From assembly GCA_038252405.1 (NCBI GenBank), contig JBBSAJ010000001.1, forward strand, positions 88,026 to 152,025: 64,000 bases of DNA. The letters run 5' to 3'. This DNA comes from DATCDE01 sp038252405 (lineage in GTDB: Bacteria; Actinomycetota; Actinomycetes; Prado026). How positions within the stretch are numbered: position 1 is the stretch's first letter; every line of letters begins with the position of its first letter. Below, in pieces: positions 9,085-17,740 of the stretch. The notes below the pieces were generated by a model. That model saw only the letters and a program-made list of their open reading frames with translations, was not told the DNA's origin and did not search any database. Both the position numbers and the translations under genes were made by a program.

Positions 9085-10590
9085 TCAGGGGCGGAGGCGG
9101 CGGCGCTTGCCGTGCAGGGCGGTGACCACCTTGACGATCATCTCCACCGACTCGGGTGTGCGGTCGAACGACGTGAGCGCCATCGGCAGCGCGAACCGCT
9201 GGCGGGTGATCGCCTTGGCCCGGCTGAACTCCTTGAGCCCGTCCGCACCGTGGATCCGACCGAACCCGGAGTCGGCGATGCCGCCGAACGGCAGCGCCGG
9301 CACGAACGCGAAGGACAGCGGCGCGTTCACCGACGTCATGCCCGAGCGGATCCGTCGGGCCAGCTCCATGCCCCGGCGCTTGGAGAACACCGCGGCACCT
9401 AGGCCGTAGGACGACGCGTTGGCCCGGTCCACGCCCTCGTCGGCGTCCCGCACCCGGGTCACCGACAGGGTCGGTCCGAACGTCTCCTCGGTCACGGCCG
9501 CGGAGTCCTCGGGGACGTCGAGCAGGACGACGGGGTCGACGTAGGGCGCCCGCACCGACTCGATCCCGCCGACCACCGCCCGGCCGCCGGTGGCGATCGC
9601 GTCCTCGATGTGCCGCCGGATGATGTCCACCTGCGCCGGCATGGTGATCGGGCCGTAGGACGCGCTGGCGTCCGAGCCGGGGCGCAGGTCCTTCACCTTG
9701 TGCACCAGCTTCTCGACGAACGAGTCGTAGACGGCATCCGCGACGTACACCCGCTCGATGCCCACGCAGGTCTGCCCGGCGTTGGACATCCCGCCCCAGG
9801 CTGCGGCGTCCGCGGCGGCGTCGAGGTCGGCGTCGGCGTCCACGATGAGGGCGTCCTTGCCGCCGCACTCGATGAGCACCGGCGTGAGGGTCTTGGCGCA
9901 CTCGGCCATCACCTTGCGCCCGGTCGCGGTCGAGCCGGTGAAGGCGACCTTCGCCACCCCGGAGCTGCACAGCGCCGCTCCGGTGGCCCCGAACCCGGTC
10001 ACCAGCTGCAGCACCGGCTGCTCGGGCACCACCTGGGTGAACGCGTCCACCAGCCAGGCGCCGATCCCGGGGGTGTACTCCGACGGCTTGAAGACGACGG
10101 CGTTGCCGGCCGCCAGCGCGTAGGTGATCGACCCCAGCGGGGTGAACACCGGGTAGTTCCACGGCCCGATCACCCCGACCACCCCGAGCGGCTGGTACTC
10201 CAGCCAGGCCTGCTGGTTCGCCGAGAGCAGGCTCGGTCGGACCCTGCGCGGGCCGAGCACCGTGGGCGCGTGCTTGGCCGCCCAGTTGATGTGGTCGATC
10301 GCGATGATGATCTCCAGGATCGCGTCGTCGACGGGCTTGCCGTTCTCCCGGTGCATCAGCTGGGCCAGCTGGGTCATCCGGCGGGTCACCACCCCCTTCC
10401 ACGCCTGCAGCCGCTCGGCGCGGCCCCGGTAGCCGAGGTCGACCCACCACTGCGCCGCCACCCGGGCGCGGTCCACTGCCTCGCGCACCGCCTGCTCGTC
10501 GTGCACCGGCCAGCTGGCGATCTCCTCACCGGTCGCGGGGTCCAGCGACGGGAACGTGTCCAGCGTGCGGCGGTCGTCGGCCAGGGTCAC
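9085..10590 (-). CDS. NAD(P)-dependent aldehyde dehydrogenase
   Basis: 501 residues of the aldehyde dehydrogenase superfamily. Visible are the substrate/cofactor segment GVIGPWNYPVFTPLGSITYALAAGNAVVFKPSEYTP, the Rossmann VAFTGSTATGRKVM, the general-base Glu in LIECGGKDALIV and the catalytic Cys in MSNAGQTCVGIERVYV. The C-terminus has EETFGPTLSVTRV and PFGGIADSGFGRIHG. GTG at 10590 is supported by GGAGG five bases upstream. The C-terminal tail is long and basic (ALHGKRRRLRP). The enzyme probably oxidises a medium-chain or succinate-semialdehyde-type aldehyde; the neighbouring acyl-CoA genes do not fix the substrate. It is divergent from the double 3-hydroxyacyl-CoA dehydrogenase. Confidence 0.9.
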   Translation of the reverse strand: MTLADDRRTLDTFPSLDPATGEEIASWPVHDEQAVREAVDRARVAAQWWVDLGYRGRAERLQAWKGVVTRRMTQLAQLMHRENGKPVDDAILEIIIAIDHINWAAKHAPTVLGPRRVRPSLLSANQQAWLEYQPLGVVGVIGPWNYPVFTPLGSITYALAAGNAVVFKPSEYTPGIGAWLVDAFTQVVPEQPVLQLVTGFGATGAALCSSGVAKVAFTGSTATGRKVMAECAKTLTPVLIECGGKDALIVDADADLDAAADAAAWGGMSNAGQTCVGIERVYVADAVYDSFVEKLVHKVKDLRPGSDASASYGPITMPAQVDIIRRHIEDAIATGGRAVVGGIESVRAPYVDPVVLLDVPEDSAAVTEETFGPTLSVTRVRDADEGVDRANASSYGLGAAVFSKRRGMELARRIRSGMTSVNAPLSFAFVPALPFGGIADSGFGRIHGADGLKEFSRAKAITRQRFALPMALTSFDRTPESVEMIVKVVTALHGKRRRLRP

Positions 10591-10672
10591 GGGGGCCTCC
10601 GGGGTCGGGTCGGGGACGATGCGACCAGTCTGGGACACTGACGAGCAGATCGTCACCCGGAAGGCGGATGAG
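10591..10672. promoter_or_regulatory. Divergent promoter region, aldehyde dehydrogenase / 3-hydroxyacyl-CoA dehydrogenase
   Basis: 82 bp separating two divergent starts; it must hold promoters for both. GGAGG lies before the minus-strand gene, and GGAAGGCGGATGAG before the plus-strand gene. No clear operator symmetry was seen. Confidence 0.4.
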
Positions 10673-12451
10673 ATGGCGCGCGTTTTCTCCTCGGTCGGCG
10701 TCGTGGGGCTGGGCACCATGGGTGCCGGGATCGTCGAGGTGTTCGCCCGCAACGGGCTCACGGTGGTGGGCGTCGAGCGCGACGACGCGGCGCTCGACCG
10801 TGGCCGGGAGCACCTGGAGGTGTCCACCGGCCGGGCGGTGTCCCGCGGGAAGATGTCCGAGCAGGACAAGCAGTCCCTTCTTGGCCGGGTCACCTTCACC
10901 ACCTCGATGGATGACCTCAAGGACGTCGAGCTGGTCGTCGAGGCCGTCCCGGAGAGCCTGGACCTCAAGCGGTCGATCTTCGCGAGCCTGGACGCCGTGA
11001 CGCCCCCGGACACCATCCTCGCGACCAACACCTCCTCGCTGTCGGTCACCGAGCTCTCGGTCTCGACGAACCGACCGTCCAGGGTCGTCGGGATGCACTT
11101 CTTCAACCCGGCGCCGGTCCTCAAGCTGGTCGAGGTCATCGGCACCGTGGTGACCGACGAGTCGGTGCTGGCCGACCTCAAGGACTTCGCCGAGCAGCTG
11201 GGCAAGATGCCGGTCGTGGTGGGGGACAAGGCCGGCTTCATCGCCAACGCCCTGCTCTTCGGCTACCTCAACCACGCGGTTTCGATGTACGAGTCTCGGT
11301 ACGCCAGCCGCGAGGACATCGACGCGGCCATGCGGCTGGGCACCGGCTACCCCATGGGTCCGCTGGCACTGCTCGACCTGATCGGGCTGGACACGGCCTA
11401 CGAGATCCTGGACACGATGTACCGGCAGGGCCGGGACCGGCTGCACGCGCCCAACCCGCTGCTCAAGCAGATGGTCACGGCCGGGATGCTCGGCCGAAAG
11501 TCCGGCCGCGGCTTCTACACCTACGACGCGCCGAACTCGCCGACCGTGGTCGCCGACAAGATCACGCCGACCGACGGGGACGGCACGGACGGCGCCCGCC
11601 CGGTCCGCCGGGTCGGCGTGGTCGGCTCCGGGACGATGGCCACCGGCATGATCGAGGTGTTTGCCAAGGCCGGGTACGACACCGTGTTCGTGGCCCGCTC
11701 CGACGCCAAGGTCGCCACGGTGCAGACCGCGCTGGCTCGCTCGCTGGACAAGGGCATCGCCCGCGGCAAGCTCACCGAGGAGGAACGGGACGCCACGATG
11801 GCGCGGGTCAGCGGCACCAGCCGGCTGGACGACCTGTCCGACGTCGACCTCGTCGTCGAGGCGGTGGTCGAGGACCTCGCCGTCAAGCAGACCCTGTTCG
11901 CGGCGCTGGACGACATCGTCAAGCCGGGCGCCGTGCTGGCCACGACGACGTCCAGCCTGCCGGTGATCGAGTGCGCCGCGGCGACCCGGCGCCCGAGCGA
12001 CGTCGTGGGCATGCACTTCTTCAACCCGGCCCCGGTGATGAAGCTGGTGGAGATCGTCTCGACGGTCAGTACTGCCGCGGACGTCACCGCGACCGCCAAG
12101 GCCGTGTGCCAGCAGCTGGGCAAGCACGCGGTCAGCTGCGCGGACCGGGCCGGCTTCATCGTCAACGCGCTGCTGTTCCCCTACCTCAACGACGCGGTGC
12201 GGATGCTCGAGGCGCACTACGCCACCGCCGACGACATCGACACCGCCATGAAGGTCGGCTGCGGCTACCCGATGGGCCCGTTCGAGCTGCTCGACGTCGT
12301 CGGCCTGGACGTGTCTTCGGCCATCCAGACCACGCTGTACCGGGAGTTCCGCGAGCGCGGGTTCGCCCCGGCGCCGCTGCTCGAGCACCTGGTCACCGCG
12401 GGGTACCTGGGCCGCAAGACCGGGCGCGGCTTCCGGGTCTACGAGCGCTGA
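10673..12451 (+). CDS. Double-length 3-hydroxybutyryl-CoA dehydrogenase (tandem fusion)
   Basis: 592 residues containing two complete 3-hydroxyacyl-CoA dehydrogenase units. Copy 1 (about 1-290) has VGVVGLGTMGAGIVEVFARNG, NTSSLSVTEL, MHFFNPAPVLKLVEV, and the dimerisation domain ending LGRKSGRGFYTY. Copy 2 (about 309-592) repeats VGVVGSGTMATGMIEVFAKAG, TTSSLPVIEC, MHFFNPAPVMKLVEI and LGRKTGRGFRVYE. Both retain the catalytic His and the GxGxxxxG nucleotide motif, so both could be active. The reaction is NAD(P)-dependent oxidation of (S)-3-hydroxybutyryl-CoA to acetoacetyl-CoA or the reverse, linking to thiolase and Ccr elsewhere in the window. Start ATG 10673 matches the N-terminus of single-unit homologues. 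The 3' end overlaps the convergent lyase gene by 13 bp. Confidence 0.9.
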   Translation: MARVFSSVGVVGLGTMGAGIVEVFARNGLTVVGVERDDAALDRGREHLEVSTGRAVSRGKMSEQDKQSLLGRVTFTTSMDDLKDVELVVEAVPESLDLKRSIFASLDAVTPPDTILATNTSSLSVTELSVSTNRPSRVVGMHFFNPAPVLKLVEVIGTVVTDESVLADLKDFAEQLGKMPVVVGDKAGFIANALLFGYLNHAVSMYESRYASREDIDAAMRLGTGYPMGPLALLDLIGLDTAYEILDTMYRQGRDRLHAPNPLLKQMVTAGMLGRKSGRGFYTYDAPNSPTVVADKITPTDGDGTDGARPVRRVGVVGSGTMATGMIEVFAKAGYDTVFVARSDAKVATVQTALARSLDKGIARGKLTEEERDATMARVSGTSRLDDLSDVDLVVEAVVEDLAVKQTLFAALDDIVKPGAVLATTTSSLPVIECAAATRRPSDVVGMHFFNPAPVMKLVEIVSTVSTAADVTATAKAVCQQLGKHAVSCADRAGFIVNALLFPYLNDAVRMLEAHYATADDIDTAMKVGCGYPMGPFELLDVVGLDVSSAIQTTLYREFRERGFAPAPLLEHLVTAGYLGRKTGRGFRVYER

Positions 12452-13473
12452 GCGCCGGCGAGCACTGAACGGACGCCGGCGACGAACGCGTCGACGTCCG
12501 CCTCGGTGGTGTCCCAGGAGCACATCCAGCGCACCGCGCCGGTCGCCTCGTCCCAGACGTAGAACGGTGACGTCGCCTGCAGCGGGGCGATCGCGTCCTT
12601 GGGCACGCGGGCGAAGACCCCGTTGACCTCGGGCTCGCGCAGCAGCTCGACGCCGGGGACGTCCCGGACACCGTCGGCCAGCAGCCCGGCCATCCGGTTG
12701 GCGTGGCCCGCGTTGGCCAGCCACCGGCCGTCGGTGAGCAGCGCCTCGAACTGGGCCGCCACGTAGCGGGTCTTCGAGGGCAGCTGGCCGGCCTGCTTGC
12801 GCAGGAACCGGGCGGAGCGGGCCAGCTCGGGGTCGAACCACACGACCGCCTCGCCGTACATGGCGCCGTTCTTGGTGCCGCCGAAGGTGAGCACGTCGAC
12901 CCCGGCGTCCGCGGTGACGCACCGGACGTCCCCGCCGAGCGCGGCAGCCGCGTTGGCGATGCGGGCCCCGTCGACGTGCAGGTACATCCCGTGGGCGTGC
13001 GCGACCTCGGCCAGCGCGGCCATCTCGTCGGGGGAGTACACGGTGCCGAGCTCGGTGGACTGGGTGACGGACACCACCCGCGGCTGCACATGGTGCTGGT
13101 CGCCCACGGCGTGCAGCTGCTCGACGACCTGCTCGGGGCGCAGCTTGCCGTCGTCCACCGGCAGGTCGACCAGCTTGCAGCCGGTGAACCGCTCCGGTGC
13201 CCCGCACTCGTCGACGTTGATGTGGGCCGACTCCGGGCAGATCACCGCGTGCTGCGGTCCGAGCAGGGTCTGCAGCCCCACGACGTTGCCGCCGGTGCCA
13301 CCCCAGACGAACAACACCTCGACGTCGCCGAGGAGGTCCCGGAAGGCCGCGGTGGCCCGCGCGGTCCACGGGTCCGCCCCGTAGGCCAGCGCATGGCCCT
13401 CGTTGGCCGCGGCGAGCGCGGCGAGGACGGCGGGGTGGACGCCGGATGAGTTGTCGCTGGCAAACAGGTGCAC
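12439..13473 (-). CDS. Threonine-aldolase-like PLP-dependent lyase
   Basis: 344 residues, fold-type I PLP enzyme of the beta-eliminating lyase/threonine aldolase family. The N-terminus FASDNSSGVHPAVLAAL matches the family start (substrate carboxylate and PLP phosphate contacts). The PLP-stacking and Asp segment is YLHVDGARIANAAAALGG and the Schiff-base Lys is in LTFGGTKNGAMYGEAVV. It likely cleaves L-threonine or L-allo-threonine to glycine and acetaldehyde in the cytoplasm; specificity cannot be told. It ends inside the last codons of the double dehydrogenase on the opposite strand. Confidence 0.88.
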   Translation of the reverse strand: MHLFASDNSSGVHPAVLAALAAANEGHALAYGADPWTARATAAFRDLLGDVEVLFVWGGTGGNVVGLQTLLGPQHAVICPESAHINVDECGAPERFTGCKLVDLPVDDGKLRPEQVVEQLHAVGDQHHVQPRVVSVTQSTELGTVYSPDEMAALAEVAHAHGMYLHVDGARIANAAAALGGDVRCVTADAGVDVLTFGGTKNGAMYGEAVVWFDPELARSARFLRKQAGQLPSKTRYVAAQFEALLTDGRWLANAGHANRMAGLLADGVRDVPGVELLREPEVNGVFARVPKDAIAPLQATSPFYVWDEATGAVRWMCSWDTTEADVDAFVAGVRSVLAGAQRS

Positions 13474-13514
13474 GCGTCCATCTTGCCCACTGCCTCGACG
13501 CCTAGAGTGGGCGG

Positions 13515-13829
13515 GTGAGCCCGCGGTCGAACCGGCGCCGCGCGGACGAGGTGCCCGAGCTCTCCGCGGGGCTGTCCGCTGAGCTGCCCGAGGAGGGGCC
13601 GGACGGCGCCTGGATGGTCCGGCGGGTCACCGGCAGCGCGTCGACCAAGGTGTACCGCTGCCCCGGCTGCGACCAGGAGATCCGCCCGGCCACCCCGCAC
13701 GTGGTGGCCTGGCCGGCCGACGGGCTCGGTGACCTGGGCGACCGCCGGCACTGGCACACGATGTGCTGGTCCGCGCGGACCCGGCGACGGCCCACGCAGC
13801 AGCGCGGCCGGGGCGGGTCCCGATACTGA
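13515..13829 (+). CDS. Small Cys/His-motif protein, function unknown
   Basis: 104 residues with a central YRCPGCDQEIRPATPHVVAW block followed by DRRHWHTMCWSARTR. The CxxC, paired with the downstream His/Cys cluster, looks like a single zinc-binding site. N-terminus and C-terminus are basic (SPRSNRRRAD, RRRPTQQRGRGG), which suggests nucleic-acid or acidic-partner binding, but that is inference. Proteins like this are widespread as conserved hypotheticals in Actinomycetia. It starts at GTG 13515, 41 bp from the divergent lyase, and precedes the efflux operon on the same strand. Confidence 0.7.
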   Translation: MSPRSNRRRADEVPELSAGLSAELPEEGPDGAWMVRRVTGSASTKVYRCPGCDQEIRPATPHVVAWPADGLGDLGDRRHWHTMCWSARTRRRPTQQRGRGGSRY

Positions 13830-13838
13830 TCCCCGACG

Positions 13839-13879
13839 GTCCCAGCGAGCTCCCAGCATTCGTTCATCAACCTCCCAGC
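13839..13879 (+). promoter_or_regulatory. 11-bp-phased TCCCAGC direct repeats (candidate response-regulator operator)
   Basis: TCCCAGC occurs at 13840-13846, 13851-13857 and 13873-13879, that is at offsets of 11 and 22 bp; the empty register between (13862-13868, GTTCATC) looks like a degenerate fourth copy. Seven-base direct repeats with 4-base spacers on an 11-bp period are the usual arrangement for OmpR/PhoB-family winged-helix regulators. It lies 23 bp upstream of the first gene of the efflux operon. The regulator itself is not in the window, so the assignment is inferred from spacing only. Confidence 0.5.
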
Positions 13880-13901
13880 GGCCGCTGGCCACACTCCGGG
13901 G

Positions 13902-15119
13902 GTGCGTACATGGATGCTCACCGGAGTTCTGGTCCTGGCCTTGCTGGGGGCGGGTCTGTTCTGGAGTACCCGCCACGGGGAGGCAGCCCAGACCCGCTAC
14001 CTCACGGCGGCGGTGACGCGAGGGACGGTGGCCGAGACGGTCGCCACGACCGGTTCGGTGCAGCCGCAGATCTCGGTGAGCCTGGCGTTCAGCGGGTCCA
14101 CGTCGAGCGGCGCCGGCTCCTCGGGCGGCTCCGGCAGCGCTGGCGCCGGATCGGGCAGTGCCGGGGGATCGAACAGCTCAGCCGGGACCGGGAGCACGAC
14201 GCAGAACGTGAGCAGCGGCGCGACCGTCGTGCGGACGGTGACCGCGAAGGTCGGTGAGCAGGCAGCCGCTGGTGCGGTGCTCGCCACGCTGGACGACACG
14301 GCCGCGCAGGCGCAGCTGAGCAGCGCCCAGGCTCAGCTGTCCAGCGCGAAGGCTCGGCAGGCCGCGGAACCGTCCGCACCGAGCGCGACGACGGTCGCGT
14401 CGGACGCCGCCGCGGTGGCGCAGGCGGAGCAGCAGGTGCTCGGCGCGCAGCAGGCGGTGGCCGCGACCGTGTTGAAGGCACCCGTGGCCGGGGTGGTCAC
14501 CGCCGTGAACGTCACGGTGGCCCTGCCCCCGCCCTCTCCCGCGATCACCATGCGGTCCAACGGCCTGGTGGTGGTCGCGTCGGTGCCAGAGGGTGCGATG
14601 ACCAGTCTGCAGGCCGGGCAGCGGGCGACCGTGACCGTGCCGGCGCTGTCGAAGTCGGTGGCCGGAACGCTGGCGGCGCTGCCGACAGCGGCGTCGTCCA
14701 GCTCGGGGTCGGCCGTGACGTTCCCGGTGACGGTGAACCTGACCAGCCCGCCCGCGGACCTGCTCGCCGGGATGAGCGCGCAGGTCACGATCGTCATCGC
14801 GCAGCACGCCGACGTCCTGCAGGTGCCGACGAGCGCGATCCAGGGCTCGTCGACGGCACCGACGGTGCAGGTGCTGCAGTCCGGGGTCCCGGTGGGCAAG
14901 CCGGTGGAGATCGGGCTGAGCACGAACTCGAGCACCGAGATCGTCGCCGGGCTGAGTGAGGGCGAGACGGTGGTGGTCGGGGTGGTCAACCCGACAGTGC
15001 AGACGTCGACCAGCACCACGGGTGGGCTCACCGGTGGCGGCGGCGGCCTCCGCGGTGCCGGGGGGCTGACCGGTGGCGGCGGCGGGTTCCGAGGCGGCGG
15101 CGGTGTCTCCGGTGGCTGA
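13902..15119 (+). CDS. MacA/HlyD-like efflux adaptor with Gly/Ser-rich insert
   Basis: 405 residues. N-terminal membrane anchor MLTGVLVLALLGAGLFW, then RYLTAAVTRGTVAETVATTGSVQP, the start of the barrel-sandwich hybrid domain. Between the strands (about residues 64-100) lies a Gly/Ser-rich stretch where homologues have a short loop. The lipoyl half-motifs GAVLATLDDTAAQAQL and VLKAPVAGVVTAV flank a short helical hairpin, and the beta-barrel (VPEGAMTSLQAGQRATVTVP) and membrane-proximal domains follow. The last 40 residues are a Gly-rich tail with GGGGGLRG and GGGGGFRG repeats. It would couple the adjacent MacB-like ABC pair to the cell envelope. Start GTG 13902; the stop overlaps the next gene by 8 bp if that starts at GTG 15112. 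Confidence 0.85.
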   Translation: MRTWMLTGVLVLALLGAGLFWSTRHGEAAQTRYLTAAVTRGTVAETVATTGSVQPQISVSLAFSGSTSSGAGSSGGSGSAGAGSGSAGGSNSSAGTGSTTQNVSSGATVVRTVTAKVGEQAAAGAVLATLDDTAAQAQLSSAQAQLSSAKARQAAEPSAPSATTVASDAAAVAQAEQQVLGAQQAVAATVLKAPVAGVVTAVNVTVALPPPSPAITMRSNGLVVVASVPEGAMTSLQAGQRATVTVPALSKSVAGTLAALPTAASSSSGSAVTFPVTVNLTSPPADLLAGMSAQVTIVIAQHADVLQVPTSAIQGSSTAPTVQVLQSGVPVGKPVEIGLSTNSSTEIVAGLSEGETVVVGVVNPTVQTSTSTTGGLTGGGGGLRGAGGLTGGGGGFRGGGGVSGG

Positions 15120-15819
15120 GCCCGGGACGGCGTTGATGGAGATCGAGAACCTGACCCGGGCGTACCGGATGGGTGAGGTCGACGTGTGGGCACTGCGCGG
15201 GGTGTCGTTCGCGATCCACCCGGGAGAGAACGTCGCGATCATGGGGCCCTCCGGGTCCGGGAAGTCCACCCTGCTGCACCTGCTGGGACTGTTGGACCGG
15301 CCGACGTCCGGGTCCTACCGGTTCGCCGGCGTGGAGACGTCGACGTTGTCCGACGACAGCCAGGCCCGGCTGCGCAACAAGGTCATCGGGTTCGTCTTCC
15401 AGAGCTTCAACCTGGTGTCGGGGGAGTCAGCCCTGGAGAACGTGGCGTCCCCGCTGGTGTACGCGGGGGTGAAGCGGCGCGAGCGCCTGGACCGGGCGCG
15501 GGTCGCGCTGGAGCGGGTCGGTCTGGGAGACCGGCTGGGTCACGATCCGTCGCAGCTGTCCGGTGGGCAGCGACAGCGGGTGGCGGTGGCCCGGGCGCTG
15601 GTGACCAACCCGCCGCTGCTGCTGGCTGACGAGCCGACTGGGAACCTGGACTCGGCCGCGTCCGCGGACATCTTGGCCCTGCTGGAGGGTCTGCACGCCT
15701 CCGGGCTGACCGTCGTCACCATCACCCACGACGTGGACATCGCGGCGAAGGCCCAGCGGGTGCTGCACATCGCCGACGGCCTGGTCGTCGGCGACGAGCG
15801 GGCGAGGGTGAGCGCGTGA
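15112..15819 (+). CDS. MacB-type ABC transporter ATP-binding protein
   Basis: About 235 residues, LolD/MacB-type ATPase. Walker A GPSGSGKST, Q-loop VIGFVFQSFNLVSGESALENV, signature LSGGQRQRVAVARAL, Walker B LLLADEPTGNLDS, H-loop TITHDVDIAAKAQRV. The start is uncertain: GTG 15112 overlaps the adaptor stop, whereas ATG 15136 begins MEIENLTRAYRMG, close to the usual family start. It pairs with the downstream FtsX-type permease (4-bp GTGA overlap). The type VII mechanotransmission class powers movement in extracytoplasmic domains rather than transmembrane passage, so export or surface release is the probable role. Confidence 0.9.
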   Translation: MAEPGTALMEIENLTRAYRMGEVDVWALRGVSFAIHPGENVAIMGPSGSGKSTLLHLLGLLDRPTSGSYRFAGVETSTLSDDSQARLRNKVIGFVFQSFNLVSGESALENVASPLVYAGVKRRERLDRARVALERVGLGDRLGHDPSQLSGGQRQRVAVARALVTNPPLLLADEPTGNLDSAASADILALLEGLHASGLTVVTITHDVDIAAKAQRVLHIADGLVVGDERARVSA

Positions 15820-17036
15820 GCTTCACCGAGGCGTTGCGGCTGGCGGTGCGGCGGCTGCGGACCAACCGGCTGCGGACCGCGCTGACCGCCCTGGGCGTGA
15901 TCATCGGGGTGGGCTCGCTGGTGGTGCTGCTGGCGATCGGCCAGGGCACGAAGGACCAGCTGACCGCGCGGATCGCGGGGCTGGGCACCAACCTGCTCAG
16001 CATCACCGCCGGGTCGTCGTTCACCGGCCGGGTGCGCGGCGCCGCGGGGACCGCGTCGACGCTGACGGTGGGGGATGCGACCGCGGTGGCGGCGGTGTCG
16101 GGGGTGACCGCGGTCGCCCCGGAGATGCCGGTCAGCAACGTGGTGGTGGTGGACGGGCGGACCAACACCACGACGACCCTGACCGGGACCACACCGGCCG
16201 AGGCCACCGTGCGCAACTACCAGGTCCAGTACGGGACCTTCCTCACGCAGATGGAGACCGACAAGTCGCTGCGGGTGGCGGTGCTGGGGCCAGCCACGGT
16301 GACCGCGCTGGGCGCCACCCCGGCCACGATCGTGGGGTCGACCGTCGACGTCAGCGGGATCCCGTTCCGGGTCGTCGGGGTCACCCAGCCGAAGGGCGGC
16401 GCGACCGGGTTCAACAACCCGGACGACTTCGTATACGCACCGATCACGGCGGTGCAGACACTGTTCACCGGCGCGACGACGTTGCGCTCCGTTGCCGTCT
16501 CGGTGTCGGACCCGACCCAGATCCCCTACGTGTCCAGCGCGATCACCTCGACGCTGCGGTACCGGCACGGGCTGTCCGGCAGCGCGACCGACGACTTCTC
16601 CCTCGCCAGCCAGGACCAGCTGCTGGCGGTCGCCGGGCAGCAGTCCGCGACGCTGCAGCGGTTCCTGATCGGGATCGCCGCCATCGCGATGGTCATGGGT
16701 GGGATCGGGATCGCCAACACCATGCTCGTGTCGGTGCGGGAGCGGGTCCATGAGATCGGCACCCGCAAGGCCATCGGCGCGCGGCGGCGTGACATCGGTC
16801 GGCAGTTCCTGGTCGAGGCGGTGATCGTGACCCTGGGCGGCGCCCTGGTGGGCATCGTGCTCGGCGCGGCCGCGACCGTCCCGGTGGGGCACGCCGTCAA
16901 CGTCACCGCTGTCCCGTCGCTGGCCGCCATCGCCTTGGCCTTCGCGTCCGCACTGGTGGTCGGTGTGATCGCCGGCTACTGGCCGGCCCAGCAAGCCTCC
17001 CGGCTCGACCCCGTCGAAGCCCTCCGCTACGAGTGA
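15816..17036 (+). CDS. MacB-type FtsX-family permease
   Basis: 406 residues with four membrane segments. The N-terminal amphipathic AVRRLRTNRLRTALTALGVIIGVGSLVVLLAIGQG is the MacB PCD start, followed by an extracytoplasmic domain of about 230 residues. The C-terminal FtsX block shows GIAAIAMVMGGIGIANTMLVSVRERVHEIGTRKAIGARRRDIGRQF, two further helices, and PAQQASRLDPVEALRYE. This is the standard layout of antimicrobial-peptide or lipoprotein-type MacB permeases. It is translationally coupled to the ATPase and followed after 16 bp by a secreted-type protein gene. Confidence 0.92.
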   Translation: MSFTEALRLAVRRLRTNRLRTALTALGVIIGVGSLVVLLAIGQGTKDQLTARIAGLGTNLLSITAGSSFTGRVRGAAGTASTLTVGDATAVAAVSGVTAVAPEMPVSNVVVVDGRTNTTTTLTGTTPAEATVRNYQVQYGTFLTQMETDKSLRVAVLGPATVTALGATPATIVGSTVDVSGIPFRVVGVTQPKGGATGFNNPDDFVYAPITAVQTLFTGATTLRSVAVSVSDPTQIPYVSSAITSTLRYRHGLSGSATDDFSLASQDQLLAVAGQQSATLQRFLIGIAAIAMVMGGIGIANTMLVSVRERVHEIGTRKAIGARRRDIGRQFLVEAVIVTLGGALVGIVLGAAATVPVGHAVNVTAVPSLAAIALAFASALVVGVIAGYWPAQQASRLDPVEALRYE

Positions 17037-17052
17037 TGCAGGAGAACCACGT

Positions 17053-17739
17053 ATGTCCACGCCCCACGACCCGGCCCAGCCCGTCCCCCCGGTCCAGCCG
17101 GCGCTGCCGGACCTGTCGGAGTTCATCGCCAACCCCGGCAAGCCGCCCCGCGAGCCGAAGGTGGCCGGCGTGCGCACCTCGCTGTACGCGATCGGGGCGG
17201 TCGTCGGCGTCGTCCTGCTGGGAGCCGGCTACGCCATCGGTCACTACACCGCCAGCGGCCCGAGCACCCTGGTCGCTGCGGTCGCCGACGCCCAGGCCGG
17301 CAAGCTGCCCTGCGGCACCCCCTCGGCGGCCAGCGCCGGCGGCACCGGCGGCACCGGCGGCGCTGCGTCGAGCTTCCTGGTCGCCCGGCTGTGCCAAGGC
17401 TCCGCCAGCACCGGTGCTGGGACCGCGACCGGCACCGGTACGGGCGGCTTCCGCGGCGGCGGGTTCGCCGGTGGCGGCGGGGCGCTGGGCGGCCTGTTCG
17501 GTCCTGGCGCGGTGTCGGGGACGATCGCCTCGGTCGGCAACGGCAACCTGTCCCTGACCACTCGGGCCGGCACGGTCACCATCACCATCCCGTCGACCGC
17601 GAAGGTGACCAAGACCACCGCGGGGGCGCTGTCCGACCTGGCCAACGGCCAAAGCGTCGTGGTGACCACCACCACCAGCGGCACCAGCCGGACTGCCACG
17701 AGCATCTTCGTGCTCCCGGCCGCGACCACGACCAGCTGA
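17053..17739 (+). CDS. Membrane-anchored DUF5666-like protein with Gly-rich linker
   Basis: 228 residues. A Pro-rich cytoplasmic N-terminus (about 40 residues) precedes one membrane helix, LYAIGAVVGVVLLGAGYAIGHY. The outer region contains two Cys (KLPCGTP and ARLCQGS), a Gly-rich stretch (GGFRGGGFAGGGGALGGLFG) similar to the tail of the upstream adaptor, and a C-terminal beta-barrel-like domain (GAVSGTIASVGNGNLSLTTRAGTVTITIPSTAKVTK) resembling DUF5666/OB-like modules. An AGGAG site precedes ATG 17053. It is in the middle of the efflux operon; a structural or substrate-binding role outside the membrane is inferred. Confidence 0.75.
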   Translation: MSTPHDPAQPVPPVQPALPDLSEFIANPGKPPREPKVAGVRTSLYAIGAVVGVVLLGAGYAIGHYTASGPSTLVAAVADAQAGKLPCGTPSAASAGGTGGTGGAASSFLVARLCQGSASTGAGTATGTGTGGFRGGGFAGGGGALGGLFGPGAVSGTIASVGNGNLSLTTRAGTVTITIPSTAKVTKTTAGALSDLANGQSVVVTTTTSGTSRTATSIFVLPAATTTS

Positions 17740-17740
17740 C

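Noticed and set aside
10591..11247. N-terminal extension of the aldehyde dehydrogenase frame up to 11247
   Set aside because: The extension is antisense to the double dehydrogenase, and GTG 10590 has a well-placed GGAGG.
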